From UBA8389 sp035719105 (GTDB taxonomy: Bacteria > Bacteroidota > Bacteroidia > Bacteroidales > UBA1402), in assembly GCA_035719105.1 (NCBI GenBank), contig DASTGN010000008.1:186001-250000 (forward strand): a stretch of 64,000 nt of DNA, written 5' to 3'. Numbering within the stretch: the stretch's first letter is position 1; the number at the start of each line of letters is the position of its first letter. The position numbers and the translations under genes are program-made. The notes beneath the pieces were generated by a model, which did no database searches, had not been told where the DNA came from, and was given only the letters and a program-made list of their open reading frames with translations. This document shows positions 1-9,022 of this stretch, one piece after another.

Positions 1-344
1 CCATCAGAAATGGAATATTGACTGTCAACGGTGGAAATTTTAATTTCAATGGGGTGGATTCAGTCAGAATCACGTATCAAATTGTCAACACCACTCAGGT
101 CTTTACATTAGTGATTGGAGCTCCACGAGGTACAAGTAAAGACACTATTTACTTTAGCGACATCAAATTTGAAAAAGAGCAAGCGCATGATTTACTGAGC
201 CAAGACAAGGTTGTTAGCATGTCAGCTATTTACAATCCGTTGTTAGTCAATTGCTTTCAACCTGGTGCCGTATATCGTTTCAAGGCAAATACCAGATTGG
301 CTGTCTTGGCCACTGCAGCAACCGACCTCTTGTCAGGCTTTTGA
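1..344 (+). CDS. 3' end of an unidentified protein (partial, runs in from the left edge)
   Basis: The reading frame is open from the first bases of the window to the TGA at 342-344, giving about 113 C-terminal residues; the real start lies outside. The visible part is rich in Val, Ile, Thr and Asn, typical of an extracellular beta-sandwich (for example IRNGILTVNGG near the edge and TIYFSDIKFEKEQ in the middle), and ends in an Ala/Leu-rich tail. I do not recognise a family. It could be the end of a secreted or surface protein, but there is no sorting domain of the T9SS type at its C-terminus. Its last 12 bases overlap the end of the convergent ygbA-family gene. Confidence 0.55.
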   Translation, partial: IRNGILTVNGGNFNFNGVDSVRITYQIVNTTQVFTLVIGAPRGTSKDTIYFSDIKFEKEQAHDLLSQDKVVSMSAIYNPLLVNCFQPGAVYRFKANTRLAVLATAATDLLSGF

Positions 345-680
345 GCGTCGCATTTTTTTGCGATATAGATAGATCCATGCCCGTATGGGATGATGCATCA
401 TCATCCTGGGGCCTGAGTAACGCATGACGATCCGTATTTCTTCGCGCTTACCGGGTTGATAACAATGGGTGGAACAAGATGAACAGACGGGTTTCTCCAA
501 ACCAAATTTGCAATTGGAGAGTTTCTTACCGGCATATTCATATAGAACAAAACAATCGGGGCAAAGACCATGAAAGGTTTTCGCCCCGATTGTTTTTGTT
601 TCGGGAGAATGTTTTTGATGACGGCACCAAAGGCGAATCATGCAAAAAACTGTTTGTTTTTCCCAATCAATCCAGTTCAT
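333..680 (-). CDS. YgbA-family protein (nitrous-oxide-stimulated promoter family)
   Basis: A 115-residue cysteine-rich protein. The family signature is clear: LCPDC at residues 39-43, then C57, C66, C69 and C73 in a PxCxxCxxHCY arrangement, followed by MRYSGPRMMMHHP near residues 86-98. In enterobacteria ygbA is induced by nitric oxide through NsrR and helps cells survive NO stress; the biochemical activity is unclear, and the cysteines suggest a metal or Fe-S site. It starts 5 bases after the purF stop, so it is probably cotranscribed. Residues about 24-36 form an insertion compared with the usual family sequence, and residues 29-44 are encoded by a perfect 14-bp inverted repeat that looks like a terminator. 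An alternative start is Met14. Confidence 0.8.
   Translation of the reverse strand: MNWIDWEKQTVFCMIRLWCRHQKHSPETKTIGAKTFHGLCPDCFVLYEYAGKKLSNCKFGLEKPVCSSCSTHCYQPGKREEIRIVMRYSGPRMMMHHPIRAWIYLYRKKMRRSKA
549..596. terminator. Strong terminator-like hairpin inside the ygbA reading frame
   Basis: Arms AAAACAATCGGGGC (549-562) and GCCCCGATTGTTTT (583-596) are perfectly complementary over 14 bp with a 20-base loop. Both strands have a T-rich 3' flank, so it could terminate transcription in either direction. On the minus strand it lies about 90 nt downstream of the purF stop but within ygbA codons 29-44. Confidence 0.6.
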
Positions 681-685
681 CCGTT

Positions 686-2575
686 TTAGGAAACTCGTTT
701 GTCAACACCCTCCACAAAGTTGATGAAGGCCTGATTGACTAATCGGACTCCGCCCGGTGTAGGATAATCGCCAGAAAAATACCAGTCACCAGTATGGTTG
801 GGGCAAGCATCCCGCAGCTTTTCGGTGGTTTGATATACCAACTGGATTTCTGCTTTGGTACCATCGGGTGTCAACATTTGAGCAATCTTTTCTGAAAGCT
901 GTTCGTTGGTAAATGGGGCATAGATTTCTTTGACGAAGTTGACAGTCTGCTCTGCTTTGGGTTTGAGTTGTTGTGCTTTGGCTTTGTTGTAAACCTCGTT
1001 GATGACCTTTTCTTGTTTGGAATCTTTAAGCAACTGAATGGCAGCTTTGAAGGCAATGAATTCACCCATTCTGGACATATCAATGCCATAACAGTCCGGA
1101 TATCGTACTTGAGGCGAAGAAGAAACCACAACGATTTTCTTAGGATTCAGACGGTCTAAAATTTTCAAGATACTCTGCTTCAAGGTAGTACCACGTACTA
1201 TGGAGTCGTCAATGATGACCAAATTGTCTTCGAACGGAACGAGCGAACCCCAAGTCACATCGTACACATGGGCAGCCAAATCGTTGCGACCTCCTTGTTG
1301 AGCGATAAAGGTTCGAAGCTTGATGTCCTTGATGGCTACTTTCTCTGTTCGAGCATGCATGGCTAAAATTTCTTCCAGCTTTTTCTCATCCAGGTTGTTG
1401 ATATTCTTTCGGATATATTCTTTCTTCAGATTGATCACATACTTGTCCAACCCTTGGCTCATGCCAAAAAAGGCGACTTCTGCCGTGTTGGGTATATACG
1501 AGAAAACAGTGTTTTTGATGTCGTAATGAATGGCCTCCAGGATGGGTTCGGTCAACAATTCACCCAGCCGTTTGCGTTCGTGATAAATATCTTCGTCACT
1601 ACCACGAGAAAAATAAATGCGTTCGAAAGAGCAAGACTTTTTTTCGAAAGGCTCCCGAATCTGTTCCGTAAAAATACGGCCACTTTTCTTGATGATTAAT
1701 GCAGCTCCCGGATCAATTTCTTTGATACTGGCGCCATTTACCCCCATAACTGTCTGTATGACAGGGCGTTCGGAGGCTACTACAACAATTTCATCGTCAG
1801 CATACCAAAAAGCTGGTCGAATACCCCATGGATCGCGGAAAACAAAGGAATCTCCATGTCCGATCATACCGCAAATGGTATAACCACCGTCCCATTCGGA
1901 AGATGATTTTCGAAGTACGGCAGAAATATTGAGTTGTTCTTCAATGACTTTAGCAACGTTCTGAATTCCTTTTGCTTCCAAATCGTCGTATTCCATCTGC
2001 ACTTCACGGTCCAGATAGTGCCCCATAGTTTCGAGCATCAGGAAAGTATCGCCAAAATCACGAGGATGTTGACCTTTTTCGAGCAATCGTTGAGTGATTT
2101 CCGAAACGTTTGTCAAGTTGAAGTTGCCACATAAGCAGAGGTTGCGTGATTTCCAGTTGTTGCGACGCAAAAAGGGGTGCACGTATTGCAAACCTTCTTT
2201 GCCGGTAGTGCTGTACCGGAGATGTCCCATATAAATTTCACCGGCAAAAGGCAAATGTTCCTTGGCCCACCCCGGATCGTGAACTTGTTCGTCGGTGTAT
2301 TTGGAATAAACGTTGTTGACATTGGAGAAACAAGTATCAATGGCAGTGGAACCCATGGATCGTTCTCTGTTGATGTATTCCTGACCAGGACGCATGTCCA
2401 ATTTGACGCAGGCCATGCCGGCACCTTCCTGACCTCGGTTGTGCTGCTTTTCCATCAATAGGTAAAGCTTTTGCATACCGTACTGCCAAGAGCCGTACTT
2501 CATTTGATAATATTCCAATGGCTTCAACAGACGAATCATCGCCACGCCACACTCGTGCTTGATCGAATCACTCAT
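686..2575 (-). CDS. purF: Amidophosphoribosyltransferase, long Bacteroidota form
   Basis: First committed step of purine synthesis: PRPP plus glutamine gives 5-phosphoribosylamine. At 629 residues it is longer than the usual 470-500. The N-terminal Ntn-hydrolase glutaminase domain (residues about 9-290) has the nucleophile at Cys9 (HECGVA), which requires removal of an eight-residue propeptide or use of an internal cysteine. The phosphoribosyltransferase half carries FSRGSDEDIYHERKRLG (about 322-338) and the PRPP loop VIIDDSIVRGTT (453-464). The extra length lies in the middle (about 340-420) and the C-terminus (about 510-629). It begins 6 bases after glmS stops. Membership in a car-glm-pur operon is typical of Bacteroidales. 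Confidence 0.93.
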   Translation of the reverse strand: MSDSIKHECGVAMIRLLKPLEYYQMKYGSWQYGMQKLYLLMEKQHNRGQEGAGMACVKLDMRPGQEYINRERSMGSTAIDTCFSNVNNVYSKYTDEQVHDPGWAKEHLPFAGEIYMGHLRYSTTGKEGLQYVHPFLRRNNWKSRNLCLCGNFNLTNVSEITQRLLEKGQHPRDFGDTFLMLETMGHYLDREVQMEYDDLEAKGIQNVAKVIEEQLNISAVLRKSSSEWDGGYTICGMIGHGDSFVFRDPWGIRPAFWYADDEIVVVASERPVIQTVMGVNGASIKEIDPGAALIIKKSGRIFTEQIREPFEKKSCSFERIYFSRGSDEDIYHERKRLGELLTEPILEAIHYDIKNTVFSYIPNTAEVAFFGMSQGLDKYVINLKKEYIRKNINNLDEKKLEEILAMHARTEKVAIKDIKLRTFIAQQGGRNDLAAHVYDVTWGSLVPFEDNLVIIDDSIVRGTTLKQSILKILDRLNPKKIVVVSSSPQVRYPDCYGIDMSRMGEFIAFKAAIQLLKDSKQEKVINEVYNKAKAQQLKPKAEQTVNFVKEIYAPFTNEQLSEKIAQMLTPDGTKAEIQLVYQTTEKLRDACPNHTGDWYFSGDYPTPGGVRLVNQAFINFVEGVDKRVS

Positions 2576-2581
2576 ATAAAA

Positions 2582-4426
2582 TTACTCTACTGTAACTGAC
2601 TTCGCCAGATTTCTAGGTTGGTCCACATTGCAACCTTTTACGATGGCGATGTAGTAGGCCATCAATTGCAAGGGCAATGCTGCCAACAAGGGGACGAAGC
2701 ATTCTTCCGTTTCCGGAATTTCAATAAAAAAGTCGGCCATGTTCTTGATGACGGTGTCACCCTCGGTGATGATGGCCACCACTCTAGCTTTTCTGGCTTT
2801 TATTTCCTGTATGTTGCTCACGACTTTATCGTAGTTGCCCTTACTTGGCGCAATGACCACAACTGGCATTTCACTGTCAATCAGAGCAATGGGGCCGTGT
2901 TTCATTTCGGCGGCAGGATAACCTTCTGCATGGATGTAAGAAATTTCTTTCAGCTTGAGAGCCCCTTCCAAGGCAACCGGGTAATTGTATCCGCGACCCA
3001 AATACAAGAAGTTTTTGGCATAAGTGAAAATGCCGGAGAATTTCTCAATGTACGGAACCGTTTTCAGGCTCTCTTCCATCTGATCGGGAATGGCAGCAAG
3101 TGCTGCAACGTGACTTTCAAAACATTTCTGGGTCATGCTGCCTTTTGCCTTGGCAATGGTCAACGCAATCAAGCTAAGCACAGTAACCTGGGCAGTAAAA
3201 GCTTTCGTCGATGCCACCCCGATTTCAGGACCAGCATGGGTATAGGAGCCAGAATCGGTGTTGCGAGCTATGGATGAACCCACCACGTTGCAGACTCCAT
3301 AAACAAAAGCCCCTTGGCAGCGTGCCAATTCTACGGCAGCTAAGGTGTCGGCTGTTTCGCCTGACTGGGAAATGGCAATGACAATGTCGTCCTTGCTCAA
3401 AATGGGATTGCGATACCGGAATTCGGATGCATATTCCACTTCGACGGGTATGCGGGCGAATTCCTCGATGAGGTATTCACCGATGAGTCCAGCGTGCCAG
3501 GATGTTCCGCAGGCAACGATGATGATTCGTTTGGCATTCAAAAACTTATCCTGATGGTCGATGATGCCGGACAAAACCACCGAATTGTTGTCCACGTTGA
3601 TGCGACCCCGCATGCATTCCCGAATGGTGTTGGGTTGTTCAAAGATCTCCTTGAGCATGAAGTGTTCGTAACCGCCTTTCTCCAGCTGAGTTAGGCTCAT
3701 TTCGAGTTCCTTGATCTCGTGGGGTTTTTCCACATTGTTCAAATTCGTGATTTTCGGTTCCTTGCCCCGCTCCAGACGAACTACTTCGTCATCATCGATA
3801 TAGATGACGCGGTTGGTGTACTCAATAATGGGAGAAGCGTCCGAACCTAAGAAAAACTCGTCCTCGCCGATACCCACCACCAACGGACTGGCCTTACGAG
3901 CGGCAACGATGCAGTCTGGGTTATTGCGTTCAATCACTGCAATAGCGTAAGCACCGACCACCTGGGTCAATGCCAACTGAACTGCATGAAACAAATCCAC
4001 GTTGTTGGAGGTCTTGACGTATTCGATGAGCTGCACCAACACTTCGGTATCGGTGTTGCTTTTGAACGTATAACCACGTTTTTTTAGATCTTCTTTCAGA
4101 ACGGCGTAGTTTTCGATGATGCCATTGTGAATAAGCGCCAGATTTTCCGATTGGGAATAATGCGGATGGGCGTTCACATCGTTGGGTTCCCCATGCGTGG
4201 CCCAACGGGTATGGGCGATGCCGATGGTTCCTGTAATGTCCTTTGATTTGACAAATTTTTCCAAATCAGAAACCTTTCCTTTGGTTTTATAAACGGTCAG
4301 TTCGTTCTGATCGGTGATCAAAGCGATCCCAGCACTGTCATAACCGCGGTATTCAAGACGTTGAAGACCTTTTATCAAGATGGGATAAGCTTGCTGATTC
4401 CCTATATATCCTACGATTCCACACAT
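2582..4426 (-). CDS. glmS: Glutamine--fructose-6-phosphate aminotransferase (isomerizing)
   Basis: Makes glucosamine-6-phosphate from fructose-6-phosphate and glutamine, the entry point to peptidoglycan and lipopolysaccharide amino sugars. 614 residues, the family's usual size. The nucleophile is Cys2 (MCGIVGYIG); the glutaminase domain continues to about residue 230 (RLEYRGYDSAG, HTRWATHGEPN, HNGIIENY). Two SIS sugar-isomerase domains follow, with the phosphosugar motif SQSGETADT in the first, and the very conserved C-terminus DQPRNLAKSVTVE. It lies between carB (74-base gap) and purF (6-base gap) in the same direction, so it is probably transcribed with them. Confidence 0.96.
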   Translation of the reverse strand: MCGIVGYIGNQQAYPILIKGLQRLEYRGYDSAGIALITDQNELTVYKTKGKVSDLEKFVKSKDITGTIGIAHTRWATHGEPNDVNAHPHYSQSENLALIHNGIIENYAVLKEDLKKRGYTFKSNTDTEVLVQLIEYVKTSNNVDLFHAVQLALTQVVGAYAIAVIERNNPDCIVAARKASPLVVGIGEDEFFLGSDASPIIEYTNRVIYIDDDEVVRLERGKEPKITNLNNVEKPHEIKELEMSLTQLEKGGYEHFMLKEIFEQPNTIRECMRGRINVDNNSVVLSGIIDHQDKFLNAKRIIIVACGTSWHAGLIGEYLIEEFARIPVEVEYASEFRYRNPILSKDDIVIAISQSGETADTLAAVELARCQGAFVYGVCNVVGSSIARNTDSGSYTHAGPEIGVASTKAFTAQVTVLSLIALTIAKAKGSMTQKCFESHVAALAAIPDQMEESLKTVPYIEKFSGIFTYAKNFLYLGRGYNYPVALEGALKLKEISYIHAEGYPAAEMKHGPIALIDSEMPVVVIAPSKGNYDKVVSNIQEIKARKARVVAIITEGDTVIKNMADFFIEIPETEECFVPLLAALPLQLMAYYIAIVKGCNVDQPRNLAKSVTVE

Positions 4427-4500
4427 ATTAAAATGGCATTGATTGCTAGATCGAGATTACAAAATACGAAATTATAAAGAAAAAAGGAGGAAACAAATAC

Positions 4501-7500
4501 TTAATGGTATTCGCTCCAGCTTTTTATTTGTATGTCGTCTGCTTTGATGGTGCAGAAGGCTTGAATAAAGGCACTCGCCAATCGAGCATTGGTTAACAAC
4601 GGAATGTTGAAGTCAATTGCACCGCGACGAATCTGGTACCCGTTGGTTAATTCCCGCTTGGTCAAATTCTTTGGTATGTTGATAACCAAGTCGAACTGCT
4701 TGCTTTGAATCATATCCATCACCTTGAGTTGACCTTCTTGTTCATCATCCGGCCAGGAGACTGCAATGGCATTAATGCCGTTTGCCTGAAGGAAAGATTG
4801 GGTACCACCCGTCGAATAGATGGTGTAGCCCTTTTCCTGAAGCAATTTGCAGGGTTCAAGCAATTGAACTTTGGATTTGGTCGGCCCTGAAGAAACCATG
4901 ATGTTTTTCTCCGGAATTCGATATCCAACGGAAAGCATGGCGGTTAACAAGGCATCGTTGAAATCATGTCCGATGCAACCAACTTCCCCGGTTGAAGCCA
5001 TATCGACACCAAGTACGGGGTCTGCTTTTTGCAATCGGGTAAAGGAGAATTGAGAGGCTTTGATGCCCACATAATCGAGCTCAAATTCGGATTTTTCAGG
5101 TTTATCAACCTCGATTCCGAGCATGACCTTGGTCGCCATTTCGATGAAGTTCAACTTCAAGACTTTGGAGACAAACGGAAAACTGCGGGATGCACGAAGG
5201 TTGCACTCAATGACCTTAATCTCATTATCCTTGGCTAAAAATTGAATGTTGAATGGCCCCGTGATTTCGAGGGCTTTGGCAATGTCTTTTGCCACCCGCT
5301 TGATTCGACGAACCGTTTCAATGTAGATCTTTTGAGGAGGGAACTGAATGGTGGCATCACCGGAGTGCACCCCAGCGAATTCAACGTGTTCGGAAATGGC
5401 ATACACAACGACATCGCCGTTCTTAGCCACCGCATCGATTTCAATTTCCTTGGCATTTTCGATGAACTCGCTCACTACGACAGGGTGTTTGGAAGAAACA
5501 TCCGTAGCCAGTTTGAGGAACATTTCAAGCTCATCGGCGTTGGAGCAGACGTTCATGGCTGCACCTGAAAGCACATAGGACGGACGAACCAGCACGGGGA
5601 AACCAACGGTTTCGACAAAGGAAGTGACGTCGTCAAACGATGAAAGTTCTTTCCATTTGGGTTGGTCGATGCCCAGTTCATCAAGCATGGTAGAGAACTT
5701 GTGACGATCCTCGGCGTTGTCAATCGATTTGGCTGATGTTCCAAGGAGCTTCACCCCTGCCTCATCCAAACGAACCGATAAATTGTTGGGAATTTGACCA
5801 CCCACAGAAACGATGACACCCATCGGGTTCTCCAGTTCAAGGATATCGAGTACGCGTTCGTAACTGAGTTCGTCAAAATAAAGGCGGTCGCACATGTCGT
5901 AATCGGTTGAAACCGTCTCCGGATTGTAATTGATCATGACAGAGCGGAAACCCTGTTGACGAACGGTGGTCAGCGCGTTGACACTGCACCAGTCGAATTC
6001 AACCGATGAACCAATGCGGTAAGCTCCAGAACCTAATACGACGACTGAACGATGGTCGCCAAGATAATGTACATCGTTGGCAGTACCGTTATAAGTAAGG
6101 TAAAGGTAATTGGTTTGGGCAGGGAATTCGCCGGCCAAAGTATCGATTTGCTTGACGACTGGTACGATGCCGACCTTTTTACGATAACTGCGGATGTTTT
6201 CGGCCACCTTGTCTACATTTTCTTTGGTGGCTACGATGCGAGCAATCTGATAATCGGAGAAACCATTCTGTTTCAGCTCTTTGAGCAGTTCGAATGGAAT
6301 TTCTGATTTTTTGTATTTTTCTGCTTCCGTAGCCAAATCCATAATGTGTTGACACTTCTGCAAGAACCATTTGTCGATTTTGGTAAGGTCGTGGATCTTA
6401 TCGATGCTCCATCCCTGGTCAAAAGCCTGACCCAAAAAGAAAACGCGACGGTCGGTCGGTTCGTTCAAGTCTTTTTCCAAGTTGTCGGTATAGAGTTCTT
6501 TGTTACCCACAAATCCATGCATGCCTTGTTGAATCATCCGGAGACCTTTCTGGAAGGCTTCTTCGAAGGTACGGCCAATAGCCATGACTTCACCTACCGA
6601 CTTCATGGAAGAACCGATTTCACGGTCGACACCGTGGAATTTGGCAAGATCCCAACGGGGAATCTTCACCACCACGTAGTCAAGAGCAGGTTCAAAGAAA
6701 GCTGTCGTAGTCTTGGTAACGGAATTTTTAAGTTGGTGCAAGCCAAATCCGAGTGCCAATTTGGCAGCCACGAAGGCAAGCGGATAACCGGTAGCTTTGG
6801 ATGCTAGGGCGGAGGAACGGCTCAAACGAGCATTTACTTCGATGACACGGTAATCTTCGGATGCTGGGTCAAAGGCATATTGAACGTTGCATTCACCAAC
6901 GATACCGATGTGGCGCACAATGCGTTGGGCAATTTCACGAAGTTTGTGGTATTCACTGTTGGTGAGTGTTTGTGAAGGGGCGACAACAATCGATTCACCG
7001 GTGTGGATACCCAGTGGATCGAAATTCTCCATATTACAAACGGTGATGCAATTGTCGTAACAGTCACGAACCACTTCGTATTCCACTTCCTTCCAACCCT
7101 TCAACGATTTCTCAATGAGCAATTGTGGGGAATAATTGAAAGCCTTGGTGGCCAGTGCCTCGAGTTCCTCGGCATTGTTGCAAAAACCAGAACCCAGACC
7201 GCCGAGCGCATAAGCTGCACGGACAATGATGGGAAAACCGAGCGAAGCGGCAGCAGCATGGGCATCAGCCATGTTACCAACAGCCGTGCTTTTAATGGTC
7301 TTCACGTCGATTTCGTCGAGACGGTTCACAAACAGTTCCCGATCTTCGGTATTGATGATGCTCTGCACTGGAGTACCGAGTACGCGCAGGTTGTATTTCT
7401 CGAGCACCCCGCTTTCGAATAGTTTGACGCCGCAATTCAGGGCTGTCTGGCCTCCGAACGAAAGCAACAAACCATCGGGCTGCTCTTTTTGAATGACTTT

Positions 7501-7722
7501 TTCAACAAAAAATGGGGTGACGGGCAGAAAATATATCTGGTCGGCAACGCCTTCTGAGGTTTGCACCGTTGCAATATTGGGGTTGATGAGCACCGTGTAT
7601 ATGCCCTCTTCTTTGAGGGCTTTCAGTGCCTGTGAACCGGAATAGTCAAACTCGCCTGCCTCTCCTATCTTGAGGGCGCCTGAGCCGAGCAGCAGTACTT
7701 TTTTGATGGACTTGTCGGACAT
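4501..7722 (-). CDS. carB: Carbamoyl-phosphate synthase large subunit
   Basis: Cytoplasmic ATP-grasp enzyme that makes carbamoyl phosphate for pyrimidine and arginine synthesis, using ammonia channelled from CarA. 1073 residues, full length. Two homologous halves are visible: the first begins near residue 1 (LLLGSGALKIGEAGEFDYSG) and the second near residue 560 (VVVLGSGAYRIGSSVEFDW), each with an ATP-grasp fold (first-half motif EVNARLSRSSALASKATGYP; second-half equivalent ECNLRASRSFPFVSKV). The C-terminal methylglyoxal-synthase-like allosteric domain occupies about 930-1073 (STGGTQSFLQANG). It starts 26 bases after the carA stop. Confidence 0.96.
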   Translation of the reverse strand: MSDKSIKKVLLLGSGALKIGEAGEFDYSGSQALKALKEEGIYTVLINPNIATVQTSEGVADQIYFLPVTPFFVEKVIQKEQPDGLLLSFGGQTALNCGVKLFESGVLEKYNLRVLGTPVQSIINTEDRELFVNRLDEIDVKTIKSTAVGNMADAHAAAASLGFPIIVRAAYALGGLGSGFCNNAEELEALATKAFNYSPQLLIEKSLKGWKEVEYEVVRDCYDNCITVCNMENFDPLGIHTGESIVVAPSQTLTNSEYHKLREIAQRIVRHIGIVGECNVQYAFDPASEDYRVIEVNARLSRSSALASKATGYPLAFVAAKLALGFGLHQLKNSVTKTTTAFFEPALDYVVVKIPRWDLAKFHGVDREIGSSMKSVGEVMAIGRTFEEAFQKGLRMIQQGMHGFVGNKELYTDNLEKDLNEPTDRRVFFLGQAFDQGWSIDKIHDLTKIDKWFLQKCQHIMDLATEAEKYKKSEIPFELLKELKQNGFSDYQIARIVATKENVDKVAENIRSYRKKVGIVPVVKQIDTLAGEFPAQTNYLYLTYNGTANDVHYLGDHRSVVVLGSGAYRIGSSVEFDWCSVNALTTVRQQGFRSVMINYNPETVSTDYDMCDRLYFDELSYERVLDILELENPMGVIVSVGGQIPNNLSVRLDEAGVKLLGTSAKSIDNAEDRHKFSTMLDELGIDQPKWKELSSFDDVTSFVETVGFPVLVRPSYVLSGAAMNVCSNADELEMFLKLATDVSSKHPVVVSEFIENAKEIEIDAVAKNGDVVVYAISEHVEFAGVHSGDATIQFPPQKIYIETVRRIKRVAKDIAKALEITGPFNIQFLAKDNEIKVIECNLRASRSFPFVSKVLKLNFIEMATKVMLGIEVDKPEKSEFELDYVGIKASQFSFTRLQKADPVLGVDMASTGEVGCIGHDFNDALLTAMLSVGYRIPEKNIMVSSGPTKSKVQLLEPCKLLQEKGYTIYSTGGTQSFLQANGINAIAVSWPDDEQEGQLKVMDMIQSKQFDLVINIPKNLTKRELTNGYQIRRGAIDFNIPLLTNARLASAFIQAFCTIKADDIQIKSWSEYH

Positions 7723-7748
7723 AGAATCTATCTTATATTTTTAGGCTT

Positions 7749-8825
7749 TTATTTTTTAATCATATCGAGGAACTCGTCAAACAGGAATTCGGTATCCGTT
7801 GGACCACTGGAAGCTTCCGGGTGAAACTGTGCAGAGAAGAAAGGTTTGGTCTTGTGACGGATGCCTTCGTTGGTGTCGTCGTTCAAATTGATGAAAAGAG
7901 GTTCCCAATCTGAACCAAGTGTCTGGTTGTCCACGGCATACCCATGGTTTTGGGAAGTAATGAAGCAGCGTTCGGTTCCAACCATTTGTACCGGTTGATT
8001 GTGACTACGGTGTCCGTATTTCAACTTGTACGTTTTGGCACCTCCCGCAACACAAAGCAGTTGATTGCCCATGCAGATACCGAAAGTAGGAATGCTTTTA
8101 TCCAAAGCCTTACGGATATTGGCCACTGTCGTACCGCAATATTCGGGATTGCCTGGACCGTTGGAAATGAACAATCCGTCGAATTCAAGCTGGTTGAAAT
8201 CGTAGTCCCAGGGAACACGAATGATGGTGACGTCACGCTTCAGCAGGCAACGGATAATATTGTGCTTAACACCGCAATCAACCAAAACAATGCGTTTGGA
8301 ACCGTTTCCGTAGGTCAACTTTTCCTTGCAACTGACTTCGGCCACCCAATTGACGGCGTCAGTGTCGAGAAAGTCCACTTCGTCCATGTCAGGAAAAACG
8401 AACTTACCCTTGAGGGTGCCCGATTCGCGGATTAGTTTGGTCAGTTCGCGGGTATCCACACCGTACATGGCGGGAACCTTTTGTTCCACAAGCCATTCGC
8501 TCAGGCTCTTTTCAGCATTCCAATGGCTGTATTCAAACGAATAATCGGAAATAATCAGCCCCTTGACATGAATTATTTCCGATTCGTAAAACTTGGATAG
8601 TTTGTTCTCGACGATGTCGGCCGGAACGCCGTAGTTCCCGATAAGCGGGTAAGTGACTGTTAATATTTGACCGGCATACGAGGGATCAGTCAAACTCTCC
8701 GGATACCCCACCATGGCTGTCGAAAAGACCACCTCTCCGGCAGTAGGGCTCTCATAGCCGAAAGACTTGCCCTGGAAGATGATACCGTTTTCTAGAACCA
8801 GTTGAATTGGCTTCGATTTGTTCAT
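7749..8825 (-). CDS. carA: Carbamoyl-phosphate synthase small subunit (glutaminase)
   Basis: Hydrolyses glutamine and passes ammonia to CarB. 358 residues. The N-terminal CPSase small-chain domain (about 6-140) precedes a class I glutamine amidotransferase domain with nucleophile Cys251 (TFGICMGNQLL) and the partner residues His335 and Glu337 (QFHPEASSGP). It is the first gene of the operon carA-carB-glmS-purF-ygbA. The region upstream has a TAACTTTG -7 box on the same strand. Confidence 0.96.
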   Translation of the reverse strand: MNKSKPIQLVLENGIIFQGKSFGYESPTAGEVVFSTAMVGYPESLTDPSYAGQILTVTYPLIGNYGVPADIVENKLSKFYESEIIHVKGLIISDYSFEYSHWNAEKSLSEWLVEQKVPAMYGVDTRELTKLIRESGTLKGKFVFPDMDEVDFLDTDAVNWVAEVSCKEKLTYGNGSKRIVLVDCGVKHNIIRCLLKRDVTIIRVPWDYDFNQLEFDGLFISNGPGNPEYCGTTVANIRKALDKSIPTFGICMGNQLLCVAGGAKTYKLKYGHRSHNQPVQMVGTERCFITSQNHGYAVDNQTLGSDWEPLFINLNDDTNEGIRHKTKPFFSAQFHPEASSGPTDTEFLFDEFLDMIKK

Positions 8826-8872
8826 TCGTTACTAAATCTTTTTAAAGTCTGAATTTATATGTTTTCAGGCTG

Positions 8873-8880
8873 CAAAGTTA
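8873..8880 (-). promoter_or_regulatory. Predicted -7 box of the carA operon
   Basis: TAACTTTG on the minus strand matches the Bacteroidota -7 consensus TAnnTTTG and lies about 48 bases upstream of the carA start. I see no clear TTG -33 element at the standard spacing. Confidence 0.45.
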
Positions 8881-9022
8881 CAAAAAATTGCTTCATTTTT
8901 GGAATCTTTACTACAATAATGGAATAAAAAAGGGGATTATTCAAAATAAGTGAAAGGGCAAGGTGTCCAATCAAATACATTAAAAAAGCGTTTCAAACGA
9001 AAAAGATAAGTACCTTTCAGCT

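Noticed and set aside
968..2461. Long plus-strand frames opposite purF and glmS
   Set aside because: They are antisense shadows of strongly conserved genes, with no family match or ribosome-binding context.
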